Source: Syntrophales bacterium
Lineage (GTDB): Bacteria; Desulfobacterota; Syntrophia; Syntrophales; UBA2251
Reading direction: 5' to 3'
Assembly: GCA_023230905.1 (NCBI GenBank)
Contig: JALNWL010000068.1
Coordinates: forward strand, 1 to 11,084
DNA length: 11,084 nt
Part shown: positions 1 to 7,127 of the stretch, one piece after another
How the letters are laid out: each line of letters begins with the position of its first letter
Numbering within the stretch: position 1 is the first letter of the stretch
Program-made: the position numbers and the translations under genes
The notes under the pieces: model-generated
The model's database searches: none
The model's input: only the letters and a program-made list of their open reading frames with translations
Told to the model about the DNA's origin: nothing

Positions 1-137
1 GGTGAAAATTTTCAGGGGGGGACTCCGCACCCTGGGGCGGAACGGGACGCAGGGGGTCGAAGGATCGCGCATGCACGGAGGAAACGTGATTTGCGCGGGG
101 CGTGACACGGCCGCGACCACGGGGGGGGGGAACGGAC
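1..137 (+). other. G-rich leader upstream of cdsA
   Basis: No convincing gene is visible in this segment. A TGA at 3-5 could be the stop of an upstream gene; uppS is the usual neighbour of cdsA, but too little lies in the window to test this. The segment contains G7 at 15-21 and G10 at 121-130. It also has a good ribosome-binding motif, GGAGG at 77-81, four bases before a GTG at 86. That GTG is out of frame with cdsA as the sequence stands. Short open frames across the segment give Gly/Arg-rich peptides that resemble no family I know. Confidence 0.5.
121..137 (+). promoter_or_regulatory. Poly-G ribosome-binding site of cdsA
   Basis: Ten consecutive G (121-130) end seven bases before the ATG at 138. 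Five G in a row can pair with the CCUCC anti-Shine-Dalgarno core with one G-U wobble, so the tract is the best available ribosome-binding site for this start. Its use as such is inferred. Homopolymers of this length are prone to slippage, so the length may vary between cells or be miscalled in an assembly. Confidence 0.4.
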
Positions 138-950
138 ATGGGCATGGAGCAGCATCTGCAGCGATGGATCACGGGCATTGTCGCCGTCCCCGTCCTCTTT
201 GCCGTGATCTTCTTCGCCCCGGTGCCCGCCTTCGCGGCGGTCATCGCCCTGTTTGCCTTAGCCGGCCTGTATGAATTCCTGGCGATGACCCTGCCGCGGG
301 CGACGGCCCGGCAGCGGGGGACGGCGCTGGCGGCAGGTGCGTTGATTCTGGCGGCGGCCACCGTCGGCGATGCCGCCCTGATCCTCGGCGTGATCACCCT
401 GAGCGTGATCTGCGTTTTCCTGCTCCACCTGCTGACGATTCGATCGGAGGCGTTTGACCTCGACCCGGTTTACCGGATCGGCTTCGGGCTTCTCTACGTG
501 CCGGTCCTCATGGCGCACTTCATCCTGCTGCGTCAGTCTCCGCGGGGAATCGCGTGGATCTTCTTCGTCATCGTCCTCGCGTTTGCCGGAGACATCGCCG
601 CCTACTATGTGGGGCGTACCTGGGGGCACCGGAAGCTCCAGGCCGTCATCAGTCCCGGCAAATCCGAGGAGGGGATCCTGGGGTTGGTTCTGGGCAGCAT
701 TGCCGGGTGCCTCCTGTACCGGACGTTTTTCTTCCCGACACTCGGTTGGGAGCACGCCGCAGTGATTGCCGGCGTCGGCGCCGTCATCGGTCAATTGGGC
801 GATTTATGCGAATCGACGATCAAGCGGGCCTCGGGGGTCAAGGATTCCGGATTCCTCCTGCCGGGTCATGGCGGGGTGCTGGACCGGCTGGACTGCCTGC
901 TCTTTATCACCCCCTTCGTTTACTACTACCAGCTCTTTGTGCTGAAATGA
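138..950 (+). CDS. cdsA: Phosphatidate cytidylyltransferase (CDP-diacylglycerol synthase)
   Basis: This integral membrane enzyme makes CDP-diacylglycerol from phosphatidic acid and CTP, the entry point to all bacterial phospholipids. The 270-residue product is strongly hydrophobic, with about seven or eight likely membrane segments beginning near residue 11. The family signature is intact at residues 226-252: STIKR, then KD, then LPGHGG, ending DRLD. The upstream conserved patch GDIAAYYVGR (151-160) and SPGKSEEG (172-179) are also present. I chose ATG 138 because CdsA proteins usually begin only a few residues before a motif like RWITGIVAVP. ATG 144 is equally plausible, and GTG 102 would add twelve Arg/Gly-rich residues. 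The stop overlaps the dxr start by four bases (ATGA), so the two are probably translationally coupled. Its product feeds PssA, encoded 3.7 kb downstream. Confidence 0.95.
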   Translation: MGMEQHLQRWITGIVAVPVLFAVIFFAPVPAFAAVIALFALAGLYEFLAMTLPRATARQRGTALAAGALILAAATVGDAALILGVITLSVICVFLLHLLTIRSEAFDLDPVYRIGFGLLYVPVLMAHFILLRQSPRGIAWIFFVIVLAFAGDIAAYYVGRTWGHRKLQAVISPGKSEEGILGLVLGSIAGCLLYRTFFFPTLGWEHAAVIAGVGAVIGQLGDLCESTIKRASGVKDSGFLLPGHGGVLDRLDCLLFITPFVYYYQLFVLK

Positions 951-2113
951 AAACGATCGCCATCTTGGGCTCAACCGGCTCCATCGGTCGCAGCACCCTC
1001 CGGATCGCCACCGAGCATTCCGGACGCTTTTCCGTCGGTGCGCTGGCCGCGGGTCGCAACTGGCGACTGCTCGCGGAGCAAATCCGGGAATTTCGCCCGC
1101 ACCTCGCCGCTGTTCTCGACGACGAAGTCGCGCGCGACCTCAAAGTCGCGCTGGGCCGGGGAACGCCGACGGACATCGTAACGGGCGAGCGGGGCTACGG
1201 CCAAGTGGCGGAACTGAGCGACTGTCAAATCGTCGTTTCCGCAATGGTCGGCGCGGCCGGGTTGCGCCCGACCATTGCGGCGATTGCGGCCGGGAAAACA
1301 CTTGCCCTGGCCAACAAGGAAAGCCTGGTCATCGGAGGTGCGCTCGTCACACGGCTCGCCCGGGAAAAGGGCGTCCGTATCCTGCCGGTGGACAGCGAGC
1401 ACAGCGCCATTTTCCAGTGTCTGGAGGCGCATGCGGTGGGCGTCCGCCGCATCCTCCTGACGGCCTCCGGGGGTCCTTTCCGATCGCGGCCGGCCGGTGA
1501 ACTGGCCCGCGTTACACCGGAGGAGGCCCTGCGCCATCCGAACTGGACCATGGGGGCCAAGATCAGCGTCGATTCCGCAACGATGATGAACAAGGGGCTG
1601 GAGATGATCGAGGCGAAATGGCTCTTCGATTGCGATCTGGAACGCATCGACGTTCTGATCCACCCGCAGAGCCTGGTCCACTCCCTGGTCGAATACCGGG
1701 ACGGATCGGTCATGGCGCAGCTTGCCGTGCCGGATATGCGCATCCCCATCGCCTATGCCTTGGCGTATCCGGAACGCCTGGAAACAACAGCCGGGCGACT
1801 CGATTTGAGTGCCGCACCTCCGCTGGAATTCTTTTCGCCGGACGAGGAGAGATTCCCCTGTCTGGCACTCGGACGTCAGGCCGGTCGGACCGGGGGCACG
1901 ATGCCGGCTGTCCTGAACGCCGCCAACGAGGTCGCCGTGGACGCCTTTCTCCGAAAACGTGTGGGTTTTATGGATATCCCTCGCCTGATCGCCGCGGTTA
2001 TGGCGAAACACCGTCCGGCAGACGGGTCCGGCCTCGATGAGATTCTTGAGGCCGATGCCTGGGCGCGCCAGGCGGCCGCCGACTGGATCGAAGAGGCGAA
2101 CCCGGGACAGTGA
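947..2113 (+). CDS. dxr: 1-deoxy-D-xylulose 5-phosphate reductoisomerase
   Basis: Dxr converts 1-deoxy-D-xylulose 5-phosphate to 2-C-methyl-D-erythritol 4-phosphate using NADPH and a divalent metal. This is the first committed step of the MEP isoprenoid pathway in the cytosol. The 388-residue length is normal. Visible motifs are the NADPH-binding GSTGSIG (8-14), LANKES (121-126), metal ligands D149 and E151 in PVDSEHSA, SGGPFR (174-179), NWTMG (199-203), the flexible-loop and metal region ending NKGLE (215-219), and HPQS (239-242). All catalytic residues I can place are present. The ATG at 947 shares an ATGA with the cdsA stop. The cdsA-dxr-rseP order is common in proteobacteria. IspG, a late enzyme of the same pathway, is encoded at the far end of the window. 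Confidence 0.98.
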   Translation: MKTIAILGSTGSIGRSTLRIATEHSGRFSVGALAAGRNWRLLAEQIREFRPHLAAVLDDEVARDLKVALGRGTPTDIVTGERGYGQVAELSDCQIVVSAMVGAAGLRPTIAAIAAGKTLALANKESLVIGGALVTRLAREKGVRILPVDSEHSAIFQCLEAHAVGVRRILLTASGGPFRSRPAGELARVTPEEALRHPNWTMGAKISVDSATMMNKGLEMIEAKWLFDCDLERIDVLIHPQSLVHSLVEYRDGSVMAQLAVPDMRIPIAYALAYPERLETTAGRLDLSAAPPLEFFSPDEERFPCLALGRQAGRTGGTMPAVLNAANEVAVDAFLRKRVGFMDIPRLIAAVMAKHRPADGSGLDEILEADAWARQAAADWIEEANPGQ

Positions 2114-2115
2114 AA

Positions 2116-2145
2116 CCTTCCGCCGCGCCTGCGGCGAGGAAAGGA
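2116..2145 (+). promoter_or_regulatory. Hairpin over the rseP ribosome-binding site
   Basis: In the 39-base gap after dxr, CGCCGC (2121-2126) and GCGGCG (2131-2136) form a perfect 6-bp stem around a GCCT loop. An alternative fold extends it, pairing TTCC (2118-2121) with GGAA (2138-2141). The purine-rich Shine-Dalgarno region, GAGGA then AAGGA at 2136-2145, lies in or against the 3' arm, seven bases before the GTG start. There is no T tract, so it is not a classical terminator. A role in limiting rseP translation is inference. Confidence 0.35.
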
Positions 2146-2152
2146 CGGCATT

Positions 2153-3259
2153 GTGCTTGGCATCAGCATCATTTCCCTGATCATTCTTCTCGGCATCCTG
2201 ATTTTTGTCCACGAATTCGGGCATTTCATCGTCGCCAAATCCTTTGGCGTCGGCGTGCTCAAGTTCTCGCTCGGTTTCGGCCATAAGCTGGTCGGGAAAA
2301 AGATCGGGGAAACGAACTATCTGATTTCCTGGATTCCCCTGGGCGGCTATGTGAAACTGCTCGGCGACGCGGAAGGCGAGACGCTCTCCCCGGAAGACGA
2401 GAAGCGGTCTTTCCTGAACCAGACGGTCTGGAAGCGGATGGGCATCGTCCTGGCGGGACCCGTTTTCAATCTTCTGCTCGCACTCGTCGTTTTCTTCGGC
2501 GTGTACCTGTCTGGCGTCCCCGCCCTGACGGCGCGGATCGGAGATATTCAGACAGAATCGGCGGCGGCCGCCGCCGGGCTGAGGGCCGGGGATACCTTGA
2601 TCAGCATCGCGGGCCAGAGGGTCACCTACTGGGACGACATCGCGCGCGCGGTCGAAACGGGGAAGGGGACACCCCTGGCCTTGAGGATCGATCGTGGCGG
2701 AACGGTTTTCGACATTCAGGTCACCCCGCGACGCGTGAAGGGGAAGAATCTCTTCGGGGAGGAGGTCAGCGCCTACAAGATCGGCATCAGTCCGTCGGGT
2801 CAGGTGGTGACGAAGCGCCTGGGACCCGTGAATGCCTTGGCGGCGAGCGTTTCCCAGACTTGGGCGGTTACGAAACTGACCGTGATCAGCATCGTCAAAC
2901 TCATCGACGGCACCCTCTCCGCCAAAACCCTGGGAGGACCGATCCTCATCGCCCAGATCGCCGGGGTACAGGCGAAGGAAGGGGTGGTCCCTTTCCTCCT
3001 GTTCATGGCCCTGCTCAGCATCAACCTGGCGGTGCTCAACCTGCTGCCGATTCCGGTTCTGGACGGCGGCCACCTGCTGTTCTACCTGATCGAACTGGTC
3101 TTCCGGCGGCCGGTCAGCCTGAAATGGCGGGAACGCGCTCAGCAGGTCGGATTCGCGCTACTCATCATGCTCATGATCTGGGTTTTCATGATGGACGTCG
3201 ACCGCCTGCACATCAAGCTGTTGGATGACTTCGCCCGGATCTTCACGAAGCAGCCATGA
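2153..3259 (+). CDS. rseP: RseP-type site-2 zinc metalloprotease (intramembrane)
   Basis: This is a membrane-embedded M50 protease that cleaves substrates inside the inner membrane. In E. coli it cuts the anti-sigma factor RseA and remnant signal peptides. The 368-residue protein carries the zinc motif HEFGH at 20-24 in the first membrane helix. One PDZ domain follows at about 120-200, with the core AAAGLRAGD. The second conserved motif NLLPIPVLDGG ends at 306, with D304 as the likely third zinc ligand. It is shorter than E. coli RseP (about 450 residues, two PDZ domains), as is frequent outside gammaproteobacteria. The start is GTG 2153, supported by AAGGA at 2141-2145 and by the position of the HEFGH helix. 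It overlaps tsaB by four bases. No anti-sigma or sigma gene is visible nearby, so its substrate is unknown. Confidence 0.96.
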   Translation: MLGISIISLIILLGILIFVHEFGHFIVAKSFGVGVLKFSLGFGHKLVGKKIGETNYLISWIPLGGYVKLLGDAEGETLSPEDEKRSFLNQTVWKRMGIVLAGPVFNLLLALVVFFGVYLSGVPALTARIGDIQTESAAAAAGLRAGDTLISIAGQRVTYWDDIARAVETGKGTPLALRIDRGGTVFDIQVTPRRVKGKNLFGEEVSAYKIGISPSGQVVTKRLGPVNALAASVSQTWAVTKLTVISIVKLIDGTLSAKTLGGPILIAQIAGVQAKEGVVPFLLFMALLSINLAVLNLLPIPVLDGGHLLFYLIELVFRRPVSLKWRERAQQVGFALLIMLMIWVFMMDVDRLHIKLLDDFARIFTKQP

Positions 3260-3972
3260 GAACGCTCGCCATCGATACCGCCGGCATATCGGCTGGCGTC
3301 TCCCTGGCGGTTGACGGGCAGATCCGCTACGAGGCCTTCCATAACACCGGCCTCAACCATTCCCTCGTTTTGCTGCCGGCCATCGAGGCGGCCTGTCGCC
3401 ATGCCGGTGTCGCCCTCGCAGAGATCGACCTCTTCGCTCTGACGATCGGCCCGGGTTCGTTCACCGGTCTCCGGATCGCAGCCGGGACCCTCAAGGGACT
3501 CGCCTTGGCCGTGGGCAAACCGGTGGTAGGCGTTTCGACGCTCGATTCACTGGCCTATCCGCTCACGACGAGCCCCGACGAGGTTCTCTGCGCGATGCTC
3601 GACGCCCAGCGGGAGCAGGTCTATGCCGCGGCCTACCGGAACGGTGTGGACGGCCGGCGGGAAAGAATCGTGCCCGAGCGGGTCGCGGACCTCGACGAAC
3701 TGGTCGCCTCCCTGCCGAACGGACCGATCCTGTTCGTAGGCGATGGCGCGGAACGCCATCGCGATATGCTAGCCGCGCGCTCTTCCGCCCTGGTCCGCTT
3801 TGCGGGTCCCCTGTACCGCCACGTCCGGGCCGCCGCGGTCGCCCTGCTCGGAGAGGAGCGCTACCGGGCGGGGGAGTCCCTCGATGTCGTCCGCTTTTCC
3901 CCACGCTACCTCCGCGTTTCTGAGGCCGAACGACGGCATTCCTCCCCACGGGAAAGCACGAAGAATGATTGA
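3256..3972 (+). CDS. tsaB: tRNA t6A37 threonylcarbamoyladenosine biosynthesis protein TsaB
   Basis: TsaB is the ASKHA-fold scaffold that pairs with TsaD (and TsaE) to transfer the threonylcarbamoyl group to A37 of ANN-decoding tRNAs in the cytosol. The 238-residue protein starts with the family pattern TLAIDTAG. It continues through NHS (34-36), where TsaB and TsaD proteins share a conserved His, and the diagnostic GPGSFTGLRI (65-74). The region around VGVSTLDSLA (91-100) is also typical. TsaB itself lacks the catalytic metal site of TsaD. Older annotation would call it YeaZ or a glycoprotease-family protein. Its ATG overlaps the rseP stop (ATGA). The C-terminal part from about residue 110 is less conserved, as usual for this family. 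Confidence 0.95.
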   Translation: MRTLAIDTAGISAGVSLAVDGQIRYEAFHNTGLNHSLVLLPAIEAACRHAGVALAEIDLFALTIGPGSFTGLRIAAGTLKGLALAVGKPVVGVSTLDSLAYPLTTSPDEVLCAMLDAQREQVYAAAYRNGVDGRRERIVPERVADLDELVASLPNGPILFVGDGAERHRDMLAARSSALVRFAGPLYRHVRAAAVALLGEERYRAGESLDVVRFSPRYLRVSEAERRHSSPRESTKND

Positions 3973-4000
3973 CAACACCCGTCGATTTGGGGTAAGCGGA

Positions 4001-4015
4001 GGCCGGAAACCGGCC
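4001..4015 (+). repeat. Small perfect hairpin in the tsaB-psd gap
   Basis: GGCCGG (4001-4006) and CCGGCC (4010-4015) form a 6-bp all-GC stem with a three-A loop. It lies in the 74-base tsaB-psd spacer, 31 bases before the psd start. The following sequence is purine-rich with no T run, so it does not look like an intrinsic terminator. It may stabilise or punctuate the transcript. Function is not shown. Confidence 0.4.
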
Positions 4016-4046
4016 GGGAAGGTCCTGCCGGGAAAGGGTTGGAAAA

Positions 4047-4691
4047 ATGGGGAAAAGAAACGGGATCATCGTTCGTGAAGGACTTCCCTTCATCCTGCCG
4101 CTCGTCCTGCTCACGGCCCTTGCAGTCCTGATGGGCGGCGGGGCGTCGGTCTTCGTCCTGGGTGCGGTGACGGTGTTCGTCATCGCTTTTTTCCGGAATC
4201 CCGAGCGGGAGGCCCCGGCCGATCGAAAGCTCGTGATTTCACCGGCCGATGGGCGCGTCATTCGCATCGAGACGGTCGACGCGCAGGAACTGATCCCCGG
4301 GACCTTGAAGAAAGTCAGCATTTTCATGAATGTGTTCAACGTGCATGTAAACCGGGTCCCCTATGACGGAACCGTGAGCGCCATCCGCTACCGGCCCGGC
4401 AAGTTTTTGTCGGCCAATCTGGACAAGGCGTCGGAACAGAACGAACGGACGGCGGTTCTGGTCAGCACCTGGGACGACCGGGAGATTCTCACGGTTCAGA
4501 TCGCCGGGCTCATCGCCCGGCGGATCGTTTGCTGGCTGAAGGAAGGCATGGCGGTCCGGGCGGGAGAGCGGTTCGGGCTCATCCGCTTCGGGTCTCGCCT
4601 CGAAGTCTTTCTTCCCGACGACGCCACCGTTCTCGTTCAGACCGGGGACAAGGTCCGCGCGGGACAGACGCCGATAGGACGGATGCCATGA
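4047..4691 (+). CDS. psd: Phosphatidylserine decarboxylase, short (type II) proenzyme
   Basis: Psd decarboxylates phosphatidylserine to phosphatidylethanolamine at the inner membrane. It is made as a proenzyme that cleaves itself to create a pyruvoyl cofactor. The 214-residue length fits the short PSD-B class rather than the roughly 320-residue E. coli type. A hydrophobic N-terminal region covers about residues 13-49. The putative catalytic residues are D68 in SPADGRV and H100 in NVHVNRVP. The self-cleavage site is G182-S183 in IRFGSRLEV, leaving a small alpha chain that starts at S183. The start at 4047 gives the usual REGLPFILP opening, although the ribosome-binding site (GGG-rich, 4036-4038) is weak. 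The gene overlaps pssA by four bases. The substrate comes from PssA, so this is an enzyme pair for consecutive steps. Confidence 0.95.
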   Translation: MGKRNGIIVREGLPFILPLVLLTALAVLMGGGASVFVLGAVTVFVIAFFRNPEREAPADRKLVISPADGRVIRIETVDAQELIPGTLKKVSIFMNVFNVHVNRVPYDGTVSAIRYRPGKFLSANLDKASEQNERTAVLVSTWDDREILTVQIAGLIARRIVCWLKEGMAVRAGERFGLIRFGSRLEVFLPDDATVLVQTGDKVRAGQTPIGRMP

Positions 4692-5473
4692 AGAATCCAT
4701 CGCCCTTCAGAAGGGACAACATGAAAAAGGGGATTTACGTTCTCCCCAACCTCTTCACCACGGCCAGCCTGTTCTGCGGCTTTTATTCCGCGATCGCCTC
4801 CATGAAGGGACTGTTTGAGGTGGCGGCCATCGCGATCATTCTGGCCGCGGTCTTGGACGCCCTGGACGGTCGGATCGCACGCATGACAAACACGACCAGC
4901 AAATTCGGCGCGGAATACGATTCCCTGTCCGACCTGGTTGCCTTCGGGGTCGCGCCGTCGCTGCTTGCCTACAACTGGAGCCTCGCCGCTTACGGTAAAT
5001 GGGGATGGATGGCCGCGTTCCTCTTTACGGTCTGCGGTGCGTTGCGCTTGGCGAGGTTCAACATCCAGACGGGGATCATCGAAAGCCGGGTGTTCAACGG
5101 GCTGCCGATCCCCGGTGCGGCCGCCGTCGTGGCGTCCGGCGTGCTGATCTTCTACAAATTGGGGCAGGAGGGGAGATTCGAAAGCCCCCTCGTGCTGATC
5201 GGCGTCGTCGCCATCGCCATCTTCATGGTCAGCAACATCAAATACTACAGCTTCAAGGACCTAAATTTCTTCGCCCGCAAGCCCTTCATGTCCTTCGTGC
5301 TGATCGTGTTCGTTCTGGCGGTCGTCATTGCGGAGCCGCAGATCATGATCTTTACGTTCGCGCTGGGCTACAGCCTGTCCGGTCCCGCCTGGTGGCTGTT
5401 TCGTCTGACCCGCCGTGCCTATGAAGGATTCAGGCAGCGTCGGACCGAAGCAACGAAGACGGATTGCAAATAA
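4688..5473 (+). CDS. pssA: CDP-diacylglycerol-serine O-phosphatidyltransferase
   Basis: PssA condenses CDP-diacylglycerol with L-serine to phosphatidylserine, releasing CMP. It belongs to the membrane-bound CDP-alcohol phosphatidyltransferase family (the B. subtilis-like type), not the soluble E. coli type. The product has 261 residues. The complete family motif is seen: D57, D60-G61, A64-R65, G74, D78 and D82, spaced as DxxDGxxARx8Gx3Dx3D. Several hydrophobic helices follow up to about residue 240. The chosen ATG 4688 overlaps the psd stop (ATGA). ATG 4721, preceded by AAGGGA at 4711-4716, would give a 250-residue protein starting MKKGIYVLPNLF and is a real alternative. The substrate is supplied by CdsA in the same cluster. 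Confidence 0.95.
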   Translation: MKNPSPFRRDNMKKGIYVLPNLFTTASLFCGFYSAIASMKGLFEVAAIAIILAAVLDALDGRIARMTNTTSKFGAEYDSLSDLVAFGVAPSLLAYNWSLAAYGKWGWMAAFLFTVCGALRLARFNIQTGIIESRVFNGLPIPGAAAVVASGVLIFYKLGQEGRFESPLVLIGVVAIAIFMVSNIKYYSFKDLNFFARKPFMSFVLIVFVLAVVIAEPQIMIFTFALGYSLSGPAWWLFRLTRRAYEGFRQRRTEATKTDCK

Positions 5474-5477
5474 GCGG

Positions 5478-5522
5478 GGATGTCGGGCCGTGGGCGGACC
5501 GAACCGTGGAAGCGCGACATCC
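5478..5522 (+). repeat. 8-bp inverted repeat between pssA and asd
   Basis: GGATGTCG (5478-5485) is repeated in perfect inverted form as CGACATCC (5515-5522), enclosing 29 bases within the 68-base gap. The enclosed stretch holds a weaker CGG/CCG pairing (5495-5497 with 5504-5506). No T tract follows, so this is not an ordinary intrinsic terminator. It could be an RNA stem-loop in the intercistronic region or a dyad binding site. The sequence does not decide between these. Confidence 0.45.
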
Positions 5523-5541
5523 GAAGATTGGAGAGTGAGGA

Positions 5542-6558
5542 ATGAAACAGTACAATTGCGCCGTGGTCGGCGCCACGGGTGCCGTGGGCAATGAAATGAT
5601 CAAGGTTCTGGAACAACGCCGGTTCCCCGCGGCGGAGTTGCGCCTGCTGGCCTCTGAGCGGTCCCTGGGAAAGAGCCTTTCGTATGAGGGACGGGAGATT
5701 CCCGTCCTCGTCTTGACCGAGGAATCCTTCGCCGGGATTGACATCGGCCTCTTTTCCGCAGGCGGCGCCATCAGCGAACGCTTTGCCCCGGCCGCGGTTC
5801 GGGCGGGTTGCGTCGTCATCGACAACACCAATGCCTTCCGCATGGAGCCGGATGTTCCCCTCGTCGTTCCGGAGGTCAATCCCGAGGCGATCGGACGGTA
5901 CAAGGACCGCGGCATTATCGCCAACCCCAACTGTTCCACCATCCAGATGGTGGTGGCTTTGAAACCGATCCACGATGCAGTCCGCATCAAGCGGATCGTC
6001 GTCTCGACCTATCAGGCCGTTTCCGGGACCGGCAAGAAGGCGATCGAAGAACTGGCCGCCCAGACGCGGGCGTTGATCAGCGGGCGTGAGGCCGAGGTCA
6101 ACGTCTATCCGCACCGGATTGCCTTCAACTGTCTGCCGCAGATCGATGTTTTCCTCGACAACGGCTACACCCGTGAAGAGATGAAGATGGTCCGGGAAAC
6201 GAGGAAGATCTTCAACGATCCGGAAATCGCCGTGACCGCGACGACCGTGCGCGTTCCCGTGTTTTACGGACATTCCGAATCGGTCAACATCGAGACGGAA
6301 CAAAAGATCACCGCCGCGGAGTGCCGGGAACTCTTGAGCCGGGCGCCGGGGATCCGCGTGGTGGACGATCCGGGACAGCGGTGCTATCCCATGGCCATCG
6401 ATGCGGCCGGGCGGGACGAGACCCTGGTGGGGCGGATCCGGGAGGACGAATCGATCGCCAACGGGATCAACCTTTGGGTCGTATCGGACAACCTCCGGAA
6501 GGGCGCGGCCCTGAACGCCGTCCAGATCGCGGAGGTTCTGATCCGGGATTATCTATGA
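5542..6558 (+). CDS. asd: Aspartate-semialdehyde dehydrogenase
   Basis: Asd reduces L-aspartyl-4-phosphate to aspartate 4-semialdehyde with NADPH. This is the branch point to lysine and diaminopimelate, threonine and methionine. The 338-residue length is typical. The cofactor loop GATGAVG is at 10-16. The acyl-enzyme nucleophile is C131 in NPNCST, and the general base is H244 in VFYGHSESVNIE. The patch YQAVSGTGKKAIEEL near residue 155 also fits the family. The ATG at 5542 is preceded by GGAGAG at 5530-5535. It overlaps rsmD by four bases. In my recollection of related deltaproteobacteria, leucine biosynthesis genes often sit between pssA and asd; none are present here. Confidence 0.97.
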   Translation: MKQYNCAVVGATGAVGNEMIKVLEQRRFPAAELRLLASERSLGKSLSYEGREIPVLVLTEESFAGIDIGLFSAGGAISERFAPAAVRAGCVVIDNTNAFRMEPDVPLVVPEVNPEAIGRYKDRGIIANPNCSTIQMVVALKPIHDAVRIKRIVVSTYQAVSGTGKKAIEELAAQTRALISGREAEVNVYPHRIAFNCLPQIDVFLDNGYTREEMKMVRETRKIFNDPEIAVTATTVRVPVFYGHSESVNIETEQKITAAECRELLSRAPGIRVVDDPGQRCYPMAIDAAGRDETLVGRIREDESIANGINLWVVSDNLRKGAALNAVQIAEVLIRDYL

Positions 6559-7106
6559 GAATCATCGGCGGAACGGCTGGGAAACGCAGGATCCTCGTTC
6601 CGCCGCGCGGGCGGTTGCGGCCGACGGAGGGCCGGGTCAAGGAGGCCCTCTTTCAGATTCTTCCCGACATGATAGGCAAGGATTTTCTGGATCTGTTCGC
6701 CGGTGCCGGCAGTGTCGGACTGGAGGCGATCAGCCGCGGGGCGAAGCGGGTGGTTTTCGTGGAAAAGGACCGGCACCTGGCGGCCGTCATCCGGAAAAAT
6801 CTGGAACTGCTGGGGTTTGCCGCCGCGGGAACGGTCTGGGACCGGGATTGGGCGAGCGCCTTGCGGTTGCTCGAGGTCCGGGGCGATCGCTTCGACGTCG
6901 TCTTTGCCGATCCGCCCTATGAGCGGGCCTTCGCCGACCGCGTCCTGCGGCGGATGGCGACGATCGGGGTTCTAGGGGAGGGCGGATGCTTCATTCTACA
7001 GCATTCGCGCCGCGAGGACCTGCCGGATCCCGGAGAGGGTTGGCTTCACCAAGTCGATCGCAGGATGTATGGAGACACAATTCTATCCTTATTTTCAGCC
7101 CCTTAG
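6555..7106 (+). CDS. rsmD: 16S rRNA (guanine966-N2)-methyltransferase
   Basis: RsmD uses S-adenosylmethionine to methylate N2 of G966 in 16S rRNA during 30S maturation. The 183-residue protein has the family opening RIIGGTAGKRRI and the RPTEGRVKEALF patch (22-33). The SAM-binding motif I is DLFAGAGSVGLEA (46-58), with the likely ribose-binding acidic residue E70 in VFVEKD. The catalytic motif IV is DPPY at 119-122, characteristic of N-methyltransferases acting on amino groups. The start shares an ATGA with the asd stop. rsmD followed by coaD is a widely conserved gene pair, which supports both calls. Confidence 0.96.
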   Translation: MRIIGGTAGKRRILVPPRGRLRPTEGRVKEALFQILPDMIGKDFLDLFAGAGSVGLEAISRGAKRVVFVEKDRHLAAVIRKNLELLGFAAAGTVWDRDWASALRLLEVRGDRFDVVFADPPYERAFADRVLRRMATIGVLGEGGCFILQHSRREDLPDPGEGWLHQVDRRMYGDTILSLFSAP

Positions 7107-7127
7107 GAAAGGAGACCGCCGCAATCC

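Noticed and set aside
2..274. A 90-codon + strand frame at the left edge
   Set aside because: It overlaps the start of cdsA in another frame, is dominated by Gly/His/Arg repeats from the G-rich leader, and matches no family. I could not show it is the tail of uppS.
971..3073. A 700-codon open frame on the - strand, antisense to dxr and most of rseP
   Set aside because: It mirrors the codon periodicity of two well-identified genes in GC-rich DNA. Its translation is rich in Arg, Asp, Gln and Gly and shows no family motif. No ribosome-binding or promoter case can be made.
5419..6303. A 294-codon - strand frame antisense to asd
   Set aside because: This is also a shadow of codon bias opposite a gene with complete catalytic motifs. 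No recognisable domain is present.
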